A stretch of 56,170 nucleotides of DNA from Ichthyosporea sp. XGB-2017a (taxonomy: Eukaryota; Opisthokonta; Ichthyosporea), in assembly GCA_002811675.1 (NCBI GenBank), contig PDIM01010261.1:1-56170 (forward strand), read 5' to 3'. The notes under the pieces are model-generated. The model was not told where the DNA came from. It was given only the letters and a program-made list of their open reading frames with translations, and searched no databases. Shown piece by piece: positions 28,981-38,676 of the stretch; within the stretch, counting starts at the first letter, position 1; each line of letters begins with the position of its first letter. The translations under genes were made by a program, and so were the position numbers.

Positions 28981-31789
28981 TTATTTCTTACCGTCTATAT
29001 ACTCTTTCATGTCAAATGTTTGAATGGGTTTTCTTTTATCACTAAGCTTCGATTTTTTGTTAATCTTGCTACGTTGGTCATGAGCCTCATTGTCATCTAT
29101 GACTGCTCCCTTACTTCGCCTTTTCTCATTCTTTTCCCACTCCCTTTGCTCTCTCTTTTCCTTCCGGGCCTGTTTCAGTTTCGCGTTACGCTCACGTTGC
29201 TTTTCTGCTCGCATTAGCACATCCGCATCCCCACTGGGGGTGTACCCAGTAGCAACAAAGTAGAACTCGCGTGAGTCTTTGTGACTGGAGTCTGGTTTGG
29301 AACGTCTGACACTCTTGAAGTACTTCCGAAGTAATGCCAGGAACTCAACATCATACTCCCCATCAAACATTTTGCACACAAAGCTACCATCTTCTTTCAG
29401 TACATGTTTACCCACGTCCAATGCCGCTTTACAAAGATTAACAACACGGGTGTGGTCCGCAAATCTATTCCCCGATGAGCTCGAAGCCATATCACTAAGA
29501 ACGACGTTGGCCTTTTCACCTTCAAGGGCTGAAAGTATTTTGTCCACTGTTGATGGCTCTAAAATATCAGTTTTTTCCAACAATGTCACACCAGGAATAG
29601 GATCAATGAAGTTAATGTCAACTCCAACTACCTTGCCCACAGAAGGGGCATGAAATGCGCTACCTTTTGGTACAGTTGAAACGGGGGTTTCCGCAACAAC
29701 TTCTGGGTCCACCTTCTCTATTGGTATTGTTTCTTTTGCTTCCGATTCAATATCATCATACATTTCCCAGCTATCTTTCACAGTTTCCTTTTTCTGTTCC
29801 CTTCGAGGGCTTTCACCACCAAGTATCTTTTCGTTGGCCAGTGTACTTTGAGCAATTTCTGCTGCCGCGACATCTTTCTTAACTTCTTCCCCCATCTCTT
29901 CTTCCTGCCCCCGATACAGCTCCTTAAGGTACTCATTGTATTCCGCAACAGCATTATCCAGTATCAACTCTTCTTCCTCACTCATCTCTTTTTCGGGGCC
30001 GATAGGTCTTCCCGTTGCATCTTTTGGCATTTCATCCACCAACTTAGCAACGCCTCGAGAAACTAAGAACTCATCGAGCGACATCTCTTTCCTATTTCCC
30101 ACTTTTTCAGTTTCCATTGAAACTTCTCGGTTTGGAACCACCGTTGGGGCCTTAGCTGCCTCTCCTTGGCCAAATTTGCTCCAGTTTACCTTCCGACCTT
30201 CTTCGTCAACTAGCTGATGTGTGCTCACAGGTCGTCCCTGCATGTCTAGTATGACTGGCTTCTTTCCTTTCATCTTTTTACTCCTTCTTTCCAATCCTTC
30301 TTCAATCAGTTTGGCTGGCAATTGTATTTGGTTTCCATTCTCATCAACAAATTCCAAATCACGTATATCTTTTGCAGAAGCTATAAAATCCCGAACGTCA
30401 ATGGGCCGTCCTTGTTCATCAACAAATTCCAATTTCTTCCACTCTTCGTCGTCTTCCTCTGCTATTTGCATCTCCAACTTATTTGCATCAATCAAACGCC
30501 CGTTTTCGTCAACCATTTTACTCATATCAACCAGCTCACCGTTCACATTTCTAAATGTCTCCAAATCCCTACTCGAAATCTGGTTAATATCCACTGTTTT
30601 CCCAGAATCATCCACAAAAGATATCATACCGTCATCTTCTAATTCCCCTTGCCCTTCAGGATTGGTTAGGGAATCCTCTTCTAAGTTTAGATTGTTTGTT
30701 TCCTCACACAAGTGCATGTTGCTTTGATTAACCAACTTCATAAATTCTTCATCGCTCAACTCTTCTTGTGCATCTTTATGTTCATTTTTCGAAACCCCCA
30801 TGTTGCTCTGGTCAACCAATTTCATAAACTCTTCGTCACTAAATTCCTCTTCTTCCGCCTCTCCTTCCTTTTTAGAGAGCCCCACCTTCTTTCGGTCATG
30901 ATTCTTCATCAACTCTTCGTCGCCCATTTTTCCATTGTCATCCTCGTCGACTTTAGAATGAGCAGGTTCCTCACCAGTGACGTCTGCGCCCATGACAGCT
31001 TCTAACACATTCAATTCTCTCCTCATACCTTCTCCCTGTTTGTTGCCACCTTTCTTTTCTTCCTTCATCCCTAACTGTTCTCCCGATTCTATACTTCCCC
31101 CTGCAGCAACAGCATTTTCTACTTCCCTATTCTGCTTCATTTCCTTCTTTATAACCTTTCGAAACTCGGCGTTATTCTTACGGACCAGTTCCCGAAAGTC
31201 CTCATCGCTCATCCCGGTAATCTCCGCCTCGCTCAGCTCCTCCTCAGGCTTGATATATCCCGTATAGTAATTACTTTGCACTTTATCTGCAGCCACTTGA
31301 GCCCACCCCCCGGGAGAGGACCCTAAATCAACAACCACATGCCCCTTTCGCAATATCTTGAATTGCTGGTTGATATGCAGCAGCTTGAACGCACTCCGGG
31401 AACGATAACTCCTTTCAATAGCGTCAAAACAATACTGATCCTGAAGTTTTCGACGGAGCCAATTCGTTGATCTTTATGCATAAATAAAAGATCACACACA
31501 TATAAAAAAAAGACGTGATAAATTGAGCGCATAAGTAACGGAATAAACAAATCATAAAAGAAATAACAACCAATCCTACTTACGAAGGGGAATCAGAACT
31601 AATGGAAGAAGCCTGTCTCTTTGTCAATCTGCCTTTCTTCTTCACATTTTTGGAGCGGTACCCTGCGGTGTGTTGGACCTGCCTTGTTCTACCGTACTGG
31701 TTGCCTTTCGTGTTCGCTCTGCATAGAGAAAGGATCAATGGGGTTCCATGCTCGATCCCAGTCCCAATCAAACGACGAACAACGTGCAT
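28981..31789 (-). CDS. MRM2: FtsJ/RrmJ-type rRNA 2'-O-methyltransferase (MRM2-like) with about 540-residue internal insertion
   Basis: The exons are 31584-31789 and 28981-31471 (GTAAGT donor, AAAG acceptor, phase 2), giving 898 residues. MRM2 and RrmJ methylate the A-loop uridine of large-subunit rRNA using S-adenosylmethionine. Exon 1 is basic and fits a mitochondrial presequence. The core has YRSRSAFKLLHINQQF with the first catalytic Lys, the SAM motif VVDLGSSPGGW (about 115-125), VLSDMASSSSGNRF with the catalytic Asp, SFVCKMFDGE with the second Lys, and SREFYFVATGY with the Glu, so the K-D-K-E tetrad is intact. Between the helix after motif I and the next strand (VVGVDINFIDPIPG, about 683) lie about 540 acidic residues absent from the family. 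They carry two kinds of internal repeat. The C-terminus is Lys/Arg-rich. Confidence 0.85.
30111..30695 (-). repeat. Coding repeats inside the methyltransferase insertion
   Basis: At the protein level there are about seven copies of a 13-16-residue unit with consensus hxFVDExGRxIDxxxF. Examples are ISFVDDSGKTVDINQI, VDENGRLIDANKL, LEFVDEQGRPIDVRDF, LEFVDENGNQIQLPAKL, VILDMQGRPVSTHQL and VDEEGRKVNWSKF. Further toward the N-terminus (30700-30860) two near-identical copies of LSDEEFMKLVNQSNM occur, with more diverged relatives earlier. Each short unit could form a beta-hairpin. I do not recognise a named repeat family. Confidence 0.65.
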
Positions 31790-32299
31790 ATTAGTCTTTG
31801 CCTACTTTTCAATATCCCCCCTTTGTTTCTTTATTTTCTGTACCCACACTTGCCTGCCTTTCAACAAATAAGCAACCACGGACACTCCAAAACTGAAAAA
31901 CAAAATAATCAATAAGCACAAAAAATATTTTTAATAAAAAAGATTTAAATGAATAATAACGAAGCGAAGCAAAGGGAAATTTCAGTTACTGCACGAGGAA
32001 CCGGCTGTGCCCTTCTTAACTTCAATTATATTCCCTTAAGGGAATTTCACAATGATACTCTTTATGGACGCTTTATTTCATTTGGGAGACCAATTCTAAA
32101 AGCAAAGCGTGCTTGTATGTGAGTGGTGTGCGTGGTCTATGTTCTTGTATGCGCTGGGACATAGATACATTGATGAATAGGTAGATAATTGCTCTTCTAG
32201 CAGTATCATGTTATTAAAGACACACAGAAAGGGAGGCATGAGATGGAGGTGCGGCGAAAGGACTAGAGGAGATAGGTCATATTGTCATTAGCCTCCCTC
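31790..32299. other. Intergenic region MRM2 / CDKN3-like
   Basis: The methyltransferase promoter must be here, as must the 3' UTR of the phosphatase gene. It is AT-rich and has CTTAAGGGAA/TTCCCTTAAG near 32032-32045. No gene was seen. Confidence 0.35.
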
Positions 32300-33259
32300 C
32301 TAGTCTTCTTCAACCACATATCCGGAGGCATATTTATCCAGGCAGTAATAGTAGTAATCGTCCACACACTTTAACTGCTTCATAGTCTGCACTGCCGTGA
32401 TGGACCGTACTGCTCTCACTCGTGCCACTGCTTCTTCTGGTTTCATGATCGGTGGGGCAGATGAGGAGTCATTTGTGGCTTGGCTGCTGTTTCCATTATC
32501 TCCTGCTCTTCTAACTGCCTCTACATGATGCTGCACACTCACTCGAAGGAGTAAACATGCCACCACAGCCCCACTCCGGCCCAGGCCTCCCATACAGTGC
32601 ACCAGGACTGCCCGAGGTCCAGAGGAATTGGTTTCCCGGCCATCAGGCGCAATATCTCCACGTACTCCTTCTTCTTCTTCCTGATGCTGCTGCGCTCCCT
32701 CTTCCCCGGGAAGTGCATTCAGAGATTGTAGCAGGTCTGTGAGGAGGGTGTCTGTCTCCTCGGGAGTCTGTGCAGTGCCATCTTCGTGCGGAAAATGGTG
32801 CACTCGGATCCCATGGGCTCGGTATCCCTCTAGTAGGCCAGGCACTCGATATCGTATTAGCTCCCCAACGGTGCACAAACAGAACACGTCCGTGATGCGA
32901 TGCCACCCCCCAGAAGAATGGGAGAAGGAGGAGGAAGAGGCCCACTGGGGTTGGCGATTATGACCATGCTCCCCTGGCTCTTGGTTCTCCTCTCCGCTCA
33001 GGTACTTGAGGTCCACTGTCAGGGATCGCGTATACTGCTTGAAACGGATTCCAGGAAGGGAAGATATACCAACCCACCTGGACGGGTTTGCCGGATTGGG
33101 GTCGTGCAGGTCCTGGTATGGGTCCAGATACGAGATGCGCAGAGGAGATGTATCGATCTCATCGTCGTCAGGCTCCTCGTCTGTGGAGGAGAAACTCATG
33201 TTGTTGTTATTACCACTGTTGTTCGGATTTGTTGTGGATGGGGGCGTGTAGGCCAGCAT
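32300..33259 (-). CDS. CDKN3: CDKN3/KAP-like dual-specificity phosphatase
   Basis: KAP removes the activating phosphate from cyclin-dependent kinases. The 319-residue single-exon product has an active-site loop VHCMGGLGRSG with C212 and R218 (complete CX5R) and a candidate general acid at D150 (FPHEDGTAQT). The family-like ending is ARVRAVRSITAVQTMKQL, where KAP has a similar R-x6-AIQT-x-KQ pattern. Family-unlike features are an Asn/Asp-rich N-terminus, a Gln/Glu-rich loop (about 175-205) before the P-loop, and a Ser/Asn insertion (about 245-262). The ATG at 33259 is first in frame. Activity looks intact, unlike the two pseudophosphatases elsewhere in the window; the substrate is inferred only from similarity. 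Confidence 0.82.
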   Translation of the reverse strand: MLAYTPPSTTNPNNSGNNNNMSFSSTDEEPDDDEIDTSPLRISYLDPYQDLHDPNPANPSRWVGISSLPGIRFKQYTRSLTVDLKYLSGEENQEPGEHGHNRQPQWASSSSFSHSSGGWHRITDVFCLCTVGELIRYRVPGLLEGYRAHGIRVHHFPHEDGTAQTPEETDTLLTDLLQSLNALPGEEGAQQHQEEEEGVRGDIAPDGRETNSSGPRAVLVHCMGGLGRSGAVVACLLLRVSVQHHVEAVRRAGDNGNSSQATNDSSSAPPIMKPEEAVARVRAVRSITAVQTMKQLKCVDDYYYYCLDKYASGYVVEED

Positions 33260-33716
33260 AGCGTGTGTGGCGATGTGCAGAGAAAGAAAGAGCAGGGAGG
33301 GGTGGTGCTTCTACTATGATCAGGATTCAGGAGTATGAAACTACCAGGAGGAAGGGGAATCTGAGACCTGGTGCTGTTGTTGTCTTTCTGCTTCTTCTTC
33401 CTTCTTCCCCTTTTGAACTGAATACTTTCTTTTTTGAGTCTCTGGGCTACTCTTGAATCGGAAGAGGACGGAAGAGGACACAAAATAATCACCAAAGTCA
33501 AAGAAGAAGGAAAAACAAAACCAAAGCAACAAGAAAAAAATAACCCCCGCCGAGGCCCGAGACACCCAAGAAAAGAATTTTACCCGCCAAAAAAATGGGA
33601 AAAGTCAAAAGGACTTGGAAAAGTTTTTGTTTTTTTGTTTTGTTCCTTTTTGTTTGTTTGTTTTGTTTGTAAATCCACTTTAAAAGTTTCCTCCGCGTCA
33701 ACCAGCCACGCTCGCC
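33260..33716. promoter_or_regulatory. Divergent intergenic region CDKN3-like / membrane protein
   Basis: This 457-bp divergent spacer has purine-rich and T-rich strands (poly-T/GTTT run near 33622-33672). Long open frames here are low-complexity shadows. Confidence 0.3.
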
Positions 33717-34220
33717 ATGCAGCACCCCACTCCTTTTCTGGATCTGCTGAGTACACTCTCCCCCACCCAACTGGTCCTCCTCTACCAGGCCATAGTGCTG
33801 TCCCTCTTTGGTACAGCACTGCTCCTCTCCCCAGACTCCTTGCTGGCAGGCTCCCCAAAGATGTACGCCCTCATGCTGCCCCAGCCCCGCCAAAGGGACG
33901 CCTCGGGTAAGGCTATCCCACTTATGATTTACCGCATATGTGGCCTTTGGGTGCTTCTGGCAGGGATCTTGTCCGCTGCGATTTGTGCCGGGATCCCGTT
34001 TGCGGTCTCGTCAATGGGGATTGGGATGACAGTAGGGCAACAAGAGGGAATCCGTAGGATGGGCTGTGTCCTGTACGGTCTTGTCCATACCACTGAAATG
34101 GGAATCAAGATAGGGACCTTTTCTTCGTCGCCAGCCTTGCGCATGGTCGATGTTTTGCGAAGTGCTGTCCCAAATGGCCATCTCGCCTTGTTGCTGTGGG
34201 GGGTTTATTTCTTGTACTAA
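33717..34220 (+). CDS. Small multi-pass membrane protein, unknown
   Basis: This 167-residue single-exon ORF has a clean ATG and AATAAA about 40 bases after the stop. Four hydrophobic spans are visible: about 18-42 (LVLLYQAIVLSLFGTALLLS), 69-97 (IYRICGLWVLLAGILSAAIC), 100-125 and 150-167. The second half has a HTTEMG motif. Overall it looks like a DUF-type four-helix membrane protein, but I cannot name the family. It is convergent with the adenylyl cyclase (147 bp). Confidence 0.65.
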   Translation: MQHPTPFLDLLSTLSPTQLVLLYQAIVLSLFGTALLLSPDSLLAGSPKMYALMLPQPRQRDASGKAIPLMIYRICGLWVLLAGILSAAICAGIPFAVSSMGIGMTVGQQEGIRRMGCVLYGLVHTTEMGIKIGTFSSSPALRMVDVLRSAVPNGHLALLLWGVYFLY

Positions 34221-34367
34221 GAAAAGGAGCTGACTTCAACGAAAAATTGACACAAAACTGAAATAAATATGTGCTGTGAAACATTTGTACTTCTTTGTGT
34301 TGAAGGATCTTTTCTTTATTTTCTCTGTCGTAAACCAGCCGTCTTCCTTGCTACTCTCTTTCTTGGC

Positions 34368-37031
34368 CTATGTATGCGGCGAGGACGAGTCTTGTTGGGG
34401 CGGGGTTGAAGCTTCGCTCTCTTGAAGAACTATGAAGGTTTGCATCACTCCCTTCCCTTTCACTTCCACATCCCCTCGATGCAGAAGCACAAACCGATCC
34501 TCCAGCAAGGTTGCGTGGGTCTGACTCACGTGCACATGGTCTGCCACTCCACTGCTTTCCATCCTTGATGCGGTATTTACAGTATCGCCCCACACATCAA
34601 ACTGAAACTTTTTGATCCCAATTACACCCGCAACAACAGGTCCGGAATGAATCCCAAAGCGCATGCGGAAGGGAAATTCCTCCCCGTCGTGCATTATCTT
34701 GACAGTATCCCGAACATGAATTGCGAATCGACAAAGGCGCTGTGCATGGTTCCCTTCATACAGCTCAACCTGGCCTTCCCCGTCTCCCCCTACTTCCAGA
34801 CTTCTACGCACATCCAGTTCATTCCAAGCCGAGGGCACTTTCATATCCCATTCACCCTCATCTATGTCCCTTTCTGTCTGAGTTGATACTTTCGTCCTGA
34901 ACTTCTTTGCTGCTCCGGATGGTGTCCTATTCTTGTTTTGATTGTCTTTCTCTCGTTCACTCTTCTTTCTCCGTTGTTTGTTGAGCTGCTGTAGGTATTC
35001 TTCTTCGAACAGACCTGTTGCTGCCATATACGAATCTCCGATAGTTTTAATTTTTTCTACCCCATATTGTACAGTCAATCGATCCATCGTGCTGAATATG
35101 TAATTGAGGGCATATACTAACAGATTAGGATCCATTTCAGAGGAAATTGTTGTGAAAGAAACCATGTCACAGAAAAATAGCGATGCAGCTGGGAACGTGT
35201 GTGCTACAATATTCTGTAGCCCCTTCCGGTCAAGTTGCAGTTCCGCTTGCACACTAAACGGTAGTACATTTTTCAGCAAGATTTGCGATTGCGCTACGGC
35301 GGTATTCATTTTCGCCACCAAATGTATAACACAGCCAAGAACAATCATAGTCACTGCAATTACATTTGCGTATAATAGTCCAATAGCAAAGTCCGTGGCG
35401 TCAACATCCGAAGTTATATCTCTCTGAATCTCAAAGCTCTCTAGAATGCCAGTAAGCTCCAAACAAAGACTGATAATACACAATAAAACCACAAATGCTG
35501 CGAAGTGAATCCCCTGTTTGGGGGAATTTGTGTACAGAACAACAAACAAGGGCAACTGGATTACAATGACCATTAACATACCGGAGCTCCTAGCCCCGCC
35601 CATTAAAGCTTGCACAACAAAGAGTGCCACTGATGTGTTTATCCCAGACCCCACTAGAAATATCATGAATCTGCCGCCGCTTAATTCATATACTAGCAAT
35701 AGTATAGCAAGTAATACATATGCATCCATAGCTATTGCAGGGACGATCAAATCAAGAAGGTGCAAAACAAAGGCCAAAATCCCCCCATAAACAAGTGCTA
35801 CTAGGTGCATAAATACAAAAGATTCTTGGTAGGCCTCAAAAGCTTCTTTCTGCTGCCTCATATAAGATATGGTCCCTTCCTGTTCCTGTGCAACAGGTTT
35901 TGTGTTTTCTTCTGCATCTTGTGTGCTTTGTGGGGCAGGTGAGGTTAAAATGGATTGGCGAGATGGTTTTTGATCATGTGCATGGTTAGTCGAGTCGCGA
36001 TGTTCGTCAGAGTCTATATTACAAGTGGAAGAAGCGCTCTGAAATTCATCGACCTCTGCAACTGAATCCATGATGTGGCGATGGTCATGTAGATGAGTAA
36101 CAAAATCAGTGGCATGGACTACTTTGTTCTTGAGTGTGTGTGACAATTTCCTTTCAAAACTCACAATAGATTTTTTGACATCAACCAATTTATGAGACCA
36201 ATTATCCACAGTGGTTGATGCCGCACTGACAATCTTTGGAATATCCTCTGACACCATTGAAGAATGCTTAGACGAGGCCATATTGAAAACGAAATCATCA
36301 CTCTCCCCCATGCGTTGTACCCATGCTGGGGTATGTTCTTTCTCCTTCACATAACTGCTCGCCTTGTTTAACGGTATCTTCTGCTGCGCGTGTGACAACT
36401 TGCGGACCTGCTGTTCAACAGCCTCAGATGAGAGCAACGAATTTGAGCCAATAACTGTAGTGCTGATTTTACGGCGGATACTGCCCACATCAGTATGTAA
36501 TTGAGTCGCTAAAGCGTCTAAATTTACCTTGGAGTGTCCCGAATCGAATAAGTTGACCTTGTTATGTGCGCCATCCCTAGCAAACACGTCATTCGCGCTG
36601 GAGTGCATTTCATTGACGGTGGGCATTGCAGTCGAATCCCTTGCGTTGCTCATTAAGCTCATCTTCTTCACAATATCATTATCAAAGCTTTCTTGAAGGG
36701 AGCGCAGGGACATCCTTTTCGAAAGCATTGAAATTCTATACGTTGAATTCACCTGGGACGGTGTGGTGCGAGAGCTGGCTGAGCTGATTTTACCCGAGGG
36801 TGGGTTGGAGGTTCTAACACTCGTAGAGGTTTGGTACGAGGTGCTATTTCTAGCTTCCACCAACTCAGAATCCTCGGGCACGTCAACTAGTTGTATATCC
36901 GCGATATCCTCACCCATAATTTCACTACCCGTGTTATATCTTGTCTCCCCTCCCACTGGACGGACGCCAGTTGCCCCCCCCTCCATCTCACTCCCATTAC
37001 CATCAGTGCTCTTATCAGCGGTAGTGTCCAT
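34368..37031 (-). CDS. Six-transmembrane class III adenylyl cyclase
   Basis: It makes cAMP from ATP. The 887-residue single-exon protein has a long disordered, Ser-rich N-terminus (1-400) and six hydrophobic spans (about 405-575). One catalytic domain follows from about 610. Metal-binding Asp residues are D622 (FFCDMVSFTT) and D666 (KTIGDSYMAATG). The purine-selecting residues are K662 and D812 (FDVWGDTVN), the adenylate combination, not the Glu/Cys of guanylyl cyclases. Transition-state N819 and R823 (NTASRM) are present, so a homodimer should be active. An insertion of about 90 residues (about 673-762), basic then acidic, interrupts the catalytic domain after the second metal site. A single cassette of six helices plus one cyclase domain corresponds to half of an animal membrane cyclase. 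Confidence 0.88.
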   Translation of the reverse strand: MDTTADKSTDGNGSEMEGGATGVRPVGGETRYNTGSEIMGEDIADIQLVDVPEDSELVEARNSTSYQTSTSVRTSNPPSGKISSASSRTTPSQVNSTYRISMLSKRMSLRSLQESFDNDIVKKMSLMSNARDSTAMPTVNEMHSSANDVFARDGAHNKVNLFDSGHSKVNLDALATQLHTDVGSIRRKISTTVIGSNSLLSSEAVEQQVRKLSHAQQKIPLNKASSYVKEKEHTPAWVQRMGESDDFVFNMASSKHSSMVSEDIPKIVSAASTTVDNWSHKLVDVKKSIVSFERKLSHTLKNKVVHATDFVTHLHDHRHIMDSVAEVDEFQSASSTCNIDSDEHRDSTNHAHDQKPSRQSILTSPAPQSTQDAEENTKPVAQEQEGTISYMRQQKEAFEAYQESFVFMHLVALVYGGILAFVLHLLDLIVPAIAMDAYVLLAILLLVYELSGGRFMIFLVGSGINTSVALFVVQALMGGARSSGMLMVIVIQLPLFVVLYTNSPKQGIHFAAFVVLLCIISLCLELTGILESFEIQRDITSDVDATDFAIGLLYANVIAVTMIVLGCVIHLVAKMNTAVAQSQILLKNVLPFSVQAELQLDRKGLQNIVAHTFPAASLFFCDMVSFTTISSEMDPNLLVYALNYIFSTMDRLTVQYGVEKIKTIGDSYMAATGLFEEEYLQQLNKQRRKKSEREKDNQNKNRTPSGAAKKFRTKVSTQTERDIDEGEWDMKVPSAWNELDVRRSLEVGGDGEGQVELYEGNHAQRLCRFAIHVRDTVKIMHDGEEFPFRMRFGIHSGPVVAGVIGIKKFQFDVWGDTVNTASRMESSGVADHVHVSQTHATLLEDRFVLLHRGDVEVKGKGVMQTFIVLQESEASTPPQQDSSSPHT

Positions 37032-37583
37032 TGTGATTATTGCTTTGGAGTTATCCGGGATTGTTATGTTAAAATATTCTACCAGAACAAAGACTCCTCA
37101 TAGCCACGCCCATAAGACACATCCCCAGCTAAAATAATAATAATCCCTCCCCCCCCCCAAAAAAGAAAACAAACCAAAAACTGTTCTAAAATCCGTTTCT
37201 AACCAAACAGAAAAAATCATAAATACAAAATAAATTAACAAATAGTCCCATTTTTAGGATAACAAATTAAAAATTTCCATATTTGTACCAACTATGGATA
37301 GTTTTCTTGGATTGTTATTTCTTTGTTGGTGTTGCAGACATTTGCAACTTTTGTTATTCCACAACAATATGTTTGAAGCTTAATACATGGATTCAAAATT
37401 GTCCACACAAGGTCTTTTGAGCGACCGGGACTTTTTGTTTTTCTTGAAGGGTCTCTTGTTTCGCTTAGCTGAAATCTAGCAGAAATCTGGCTATAAAAGT
37501 GAGTACCGTTGAATCTTTATTTTTGCCGAAATGGCGGTGTTTGCATTTTAAATTTTATTTTTAATTTTACTAGCATGCTGCCT
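37032..37583. promoter_or_regulatory. Adenylyl cyclase upstream region
   Basis: This 552-bp spacer between two minus-strand genes holds the cyclase promoter and the ZIP 3' UTR. It has a C-run followed by A-run (37147-37165). No gene was seen. Confidence 0.35.
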
Positions 37584-38531
37584 TTAGGACCAGATAGCGG
37601 CAACTGCCATTATGGCAAACCCAAGAAGTGTCAGGAGGAACTTTCTAAATTGGTGCTCGTAAAATTCTCCGTTGAGCAACATGGATGAAATATAAATAAA
37701 AATACCAGCGGAGAAGGACACCAGCACACCTGATGCTCCTTTAACACTTTCACTGTCTGCCGTAGAAGCGGCGATACCAATGCCAATTCCCAAAGGAGTC
37801 ACACAGGCGAAACCAACTAAGTAAAGGGCAGCAACCCAGTTGCGAACAGTGCTCTTTACCAAACATGACCCAATGCAAAATGCAGCCACACCTTTATGTG
37901 CGATAATGGCAATTAATTGAGCAACGATGTCGCTGTCACTATCAGAGATTCCCAATCCAAGACCAGCAAACAGAGAATGGACTGAGATAACACAAAGCAA
38001 GGCAAAAGCATACAAATCAACAGTGCGCTGTTCAAAGTCGTCAATTCCTTCGCTCGGTTCAACTGGGGCTTCCATTGAGGAATGCTCAACATCAGCTAAA
38101 GGCTTAGAGCTGTTATTTGCATGAGTATTTTCAGCTCCGTTGTGGTTGTGAATATGGATGGCATTTCCGGTCTTCTTCTTGGCCTTTTCGTACATCTTTG
38201 AAAAGATCACCTTTTCCAAAAAGAATACAGTCAAAAATCCAACACCAACCATAAGAAAACCAACAGGGTATACATCACATTCAGGGTCGTCTTCAGGGCA
38301 GTGCACTGACTGAATGTACTCTTCCATATCACCAGTAGAGTCTACCATCATATGCATAAGACCCACCGAAAGAAAGATACCACCCGCAAAAGCATTAAGA
38401 TATGAGAAGATCATATCTCTTCGTTTTGCGTATCTGGAGGAGCGAAAGACAAGGGCAAAAATCCCGCAAAGTCCGGCAACAAAAGTTCCCGCAAAACAAA
38501 TCCATTTTAAATCTTCAGTAGAGAGAGACAT
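37584..38531 (-). CDS. ZIP family metal transporter (paralog 1)
   Basis: ZIP proteins import zinc or iron into the cytoplasm. The 315-residue single-exon protein has about eight hydrophobic spans. The central ZIP features are HSLFAGLGLGIS (about 189-200, transmembrane helix 4) and AIIAHKGVAAFCIGS (helix 5, in which the usual HEG is HKG), the metal-path residues of the family. A cytoplasmic His-rich loop (HIHNHNGAENTH, about 127-138) separates helices 3 and 4. The extracellular CPEDDPECD segment is conserved in the neighbour. It lies head-to-head with a close paralog at 40159, sharing a 1.6-kb intergenic region. Confidence 0.9.
   Translation of the reverse strand: MSLSTEDLKWICFAGTFVAGLCGIFALVFRSSRYAKRRDMIFSYLNAFAGGIFLSVGLMHMMVDSTGDMEEYIQSVHCPEDDPECDVYPVGFLMVGVGFLTVFFLEKVIFSKMYEKAKKKTGNAIHIHNHNGAENTHANNSSKPLADVEHSSMEAPVEPSEGIDDFEQRTVDLYAFALLCVISVHSLFAGLGLGISDSDSDIVAQLIAIIAHKGVAAFCIGSCLVKSTVRNWVAALYLVGFACVTPLGIGIGIAASTADSESVKGASGVLVSFSAGIFIYISSMLLNGEFYEHQFRKFLLTLLGFAIMAVAAIWS
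38209..38461 (-). repeat. Near-identical patch shared with ZIP paralog 2
   Basis: This 253-bp stretch differs from 40229-40481 at only two positions, including silent sites. The preceding 70 coding bases of the two genes differ at about eight positions, and the loop that follows is strongly diverged. The pattern fits gene conversion. Confidence 0.7.
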
Positions 38532-38668
38532 TTTGAGTTTATGAAACGGCGCTAATAAATAATGATGTTAAAATTCAGATTCTTACTTTTCTGGATGTTG
38601 TTTTGATTAAATGATACAAACCTGACTGAACCGGAAGTATCAATAAACCAGCTGTGTTAGCTCGAATG

Positions 38669-38676
38669 TATTTATA
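38669..38676 (-). promoter_or_regulatory. TATA box of ZIP paralog 1
   Basis: TATAAATA on the minus strand, 138 bases upstream of the ATG. Confidence 0.5.

Noticed and set aside
33434-33910. Lys/Pro-rich ORF overlapping the membrane protein start
   Set aside because: Low-complexity frame in a purine-rich spacer that runs antisense or out of frame to supported genes.
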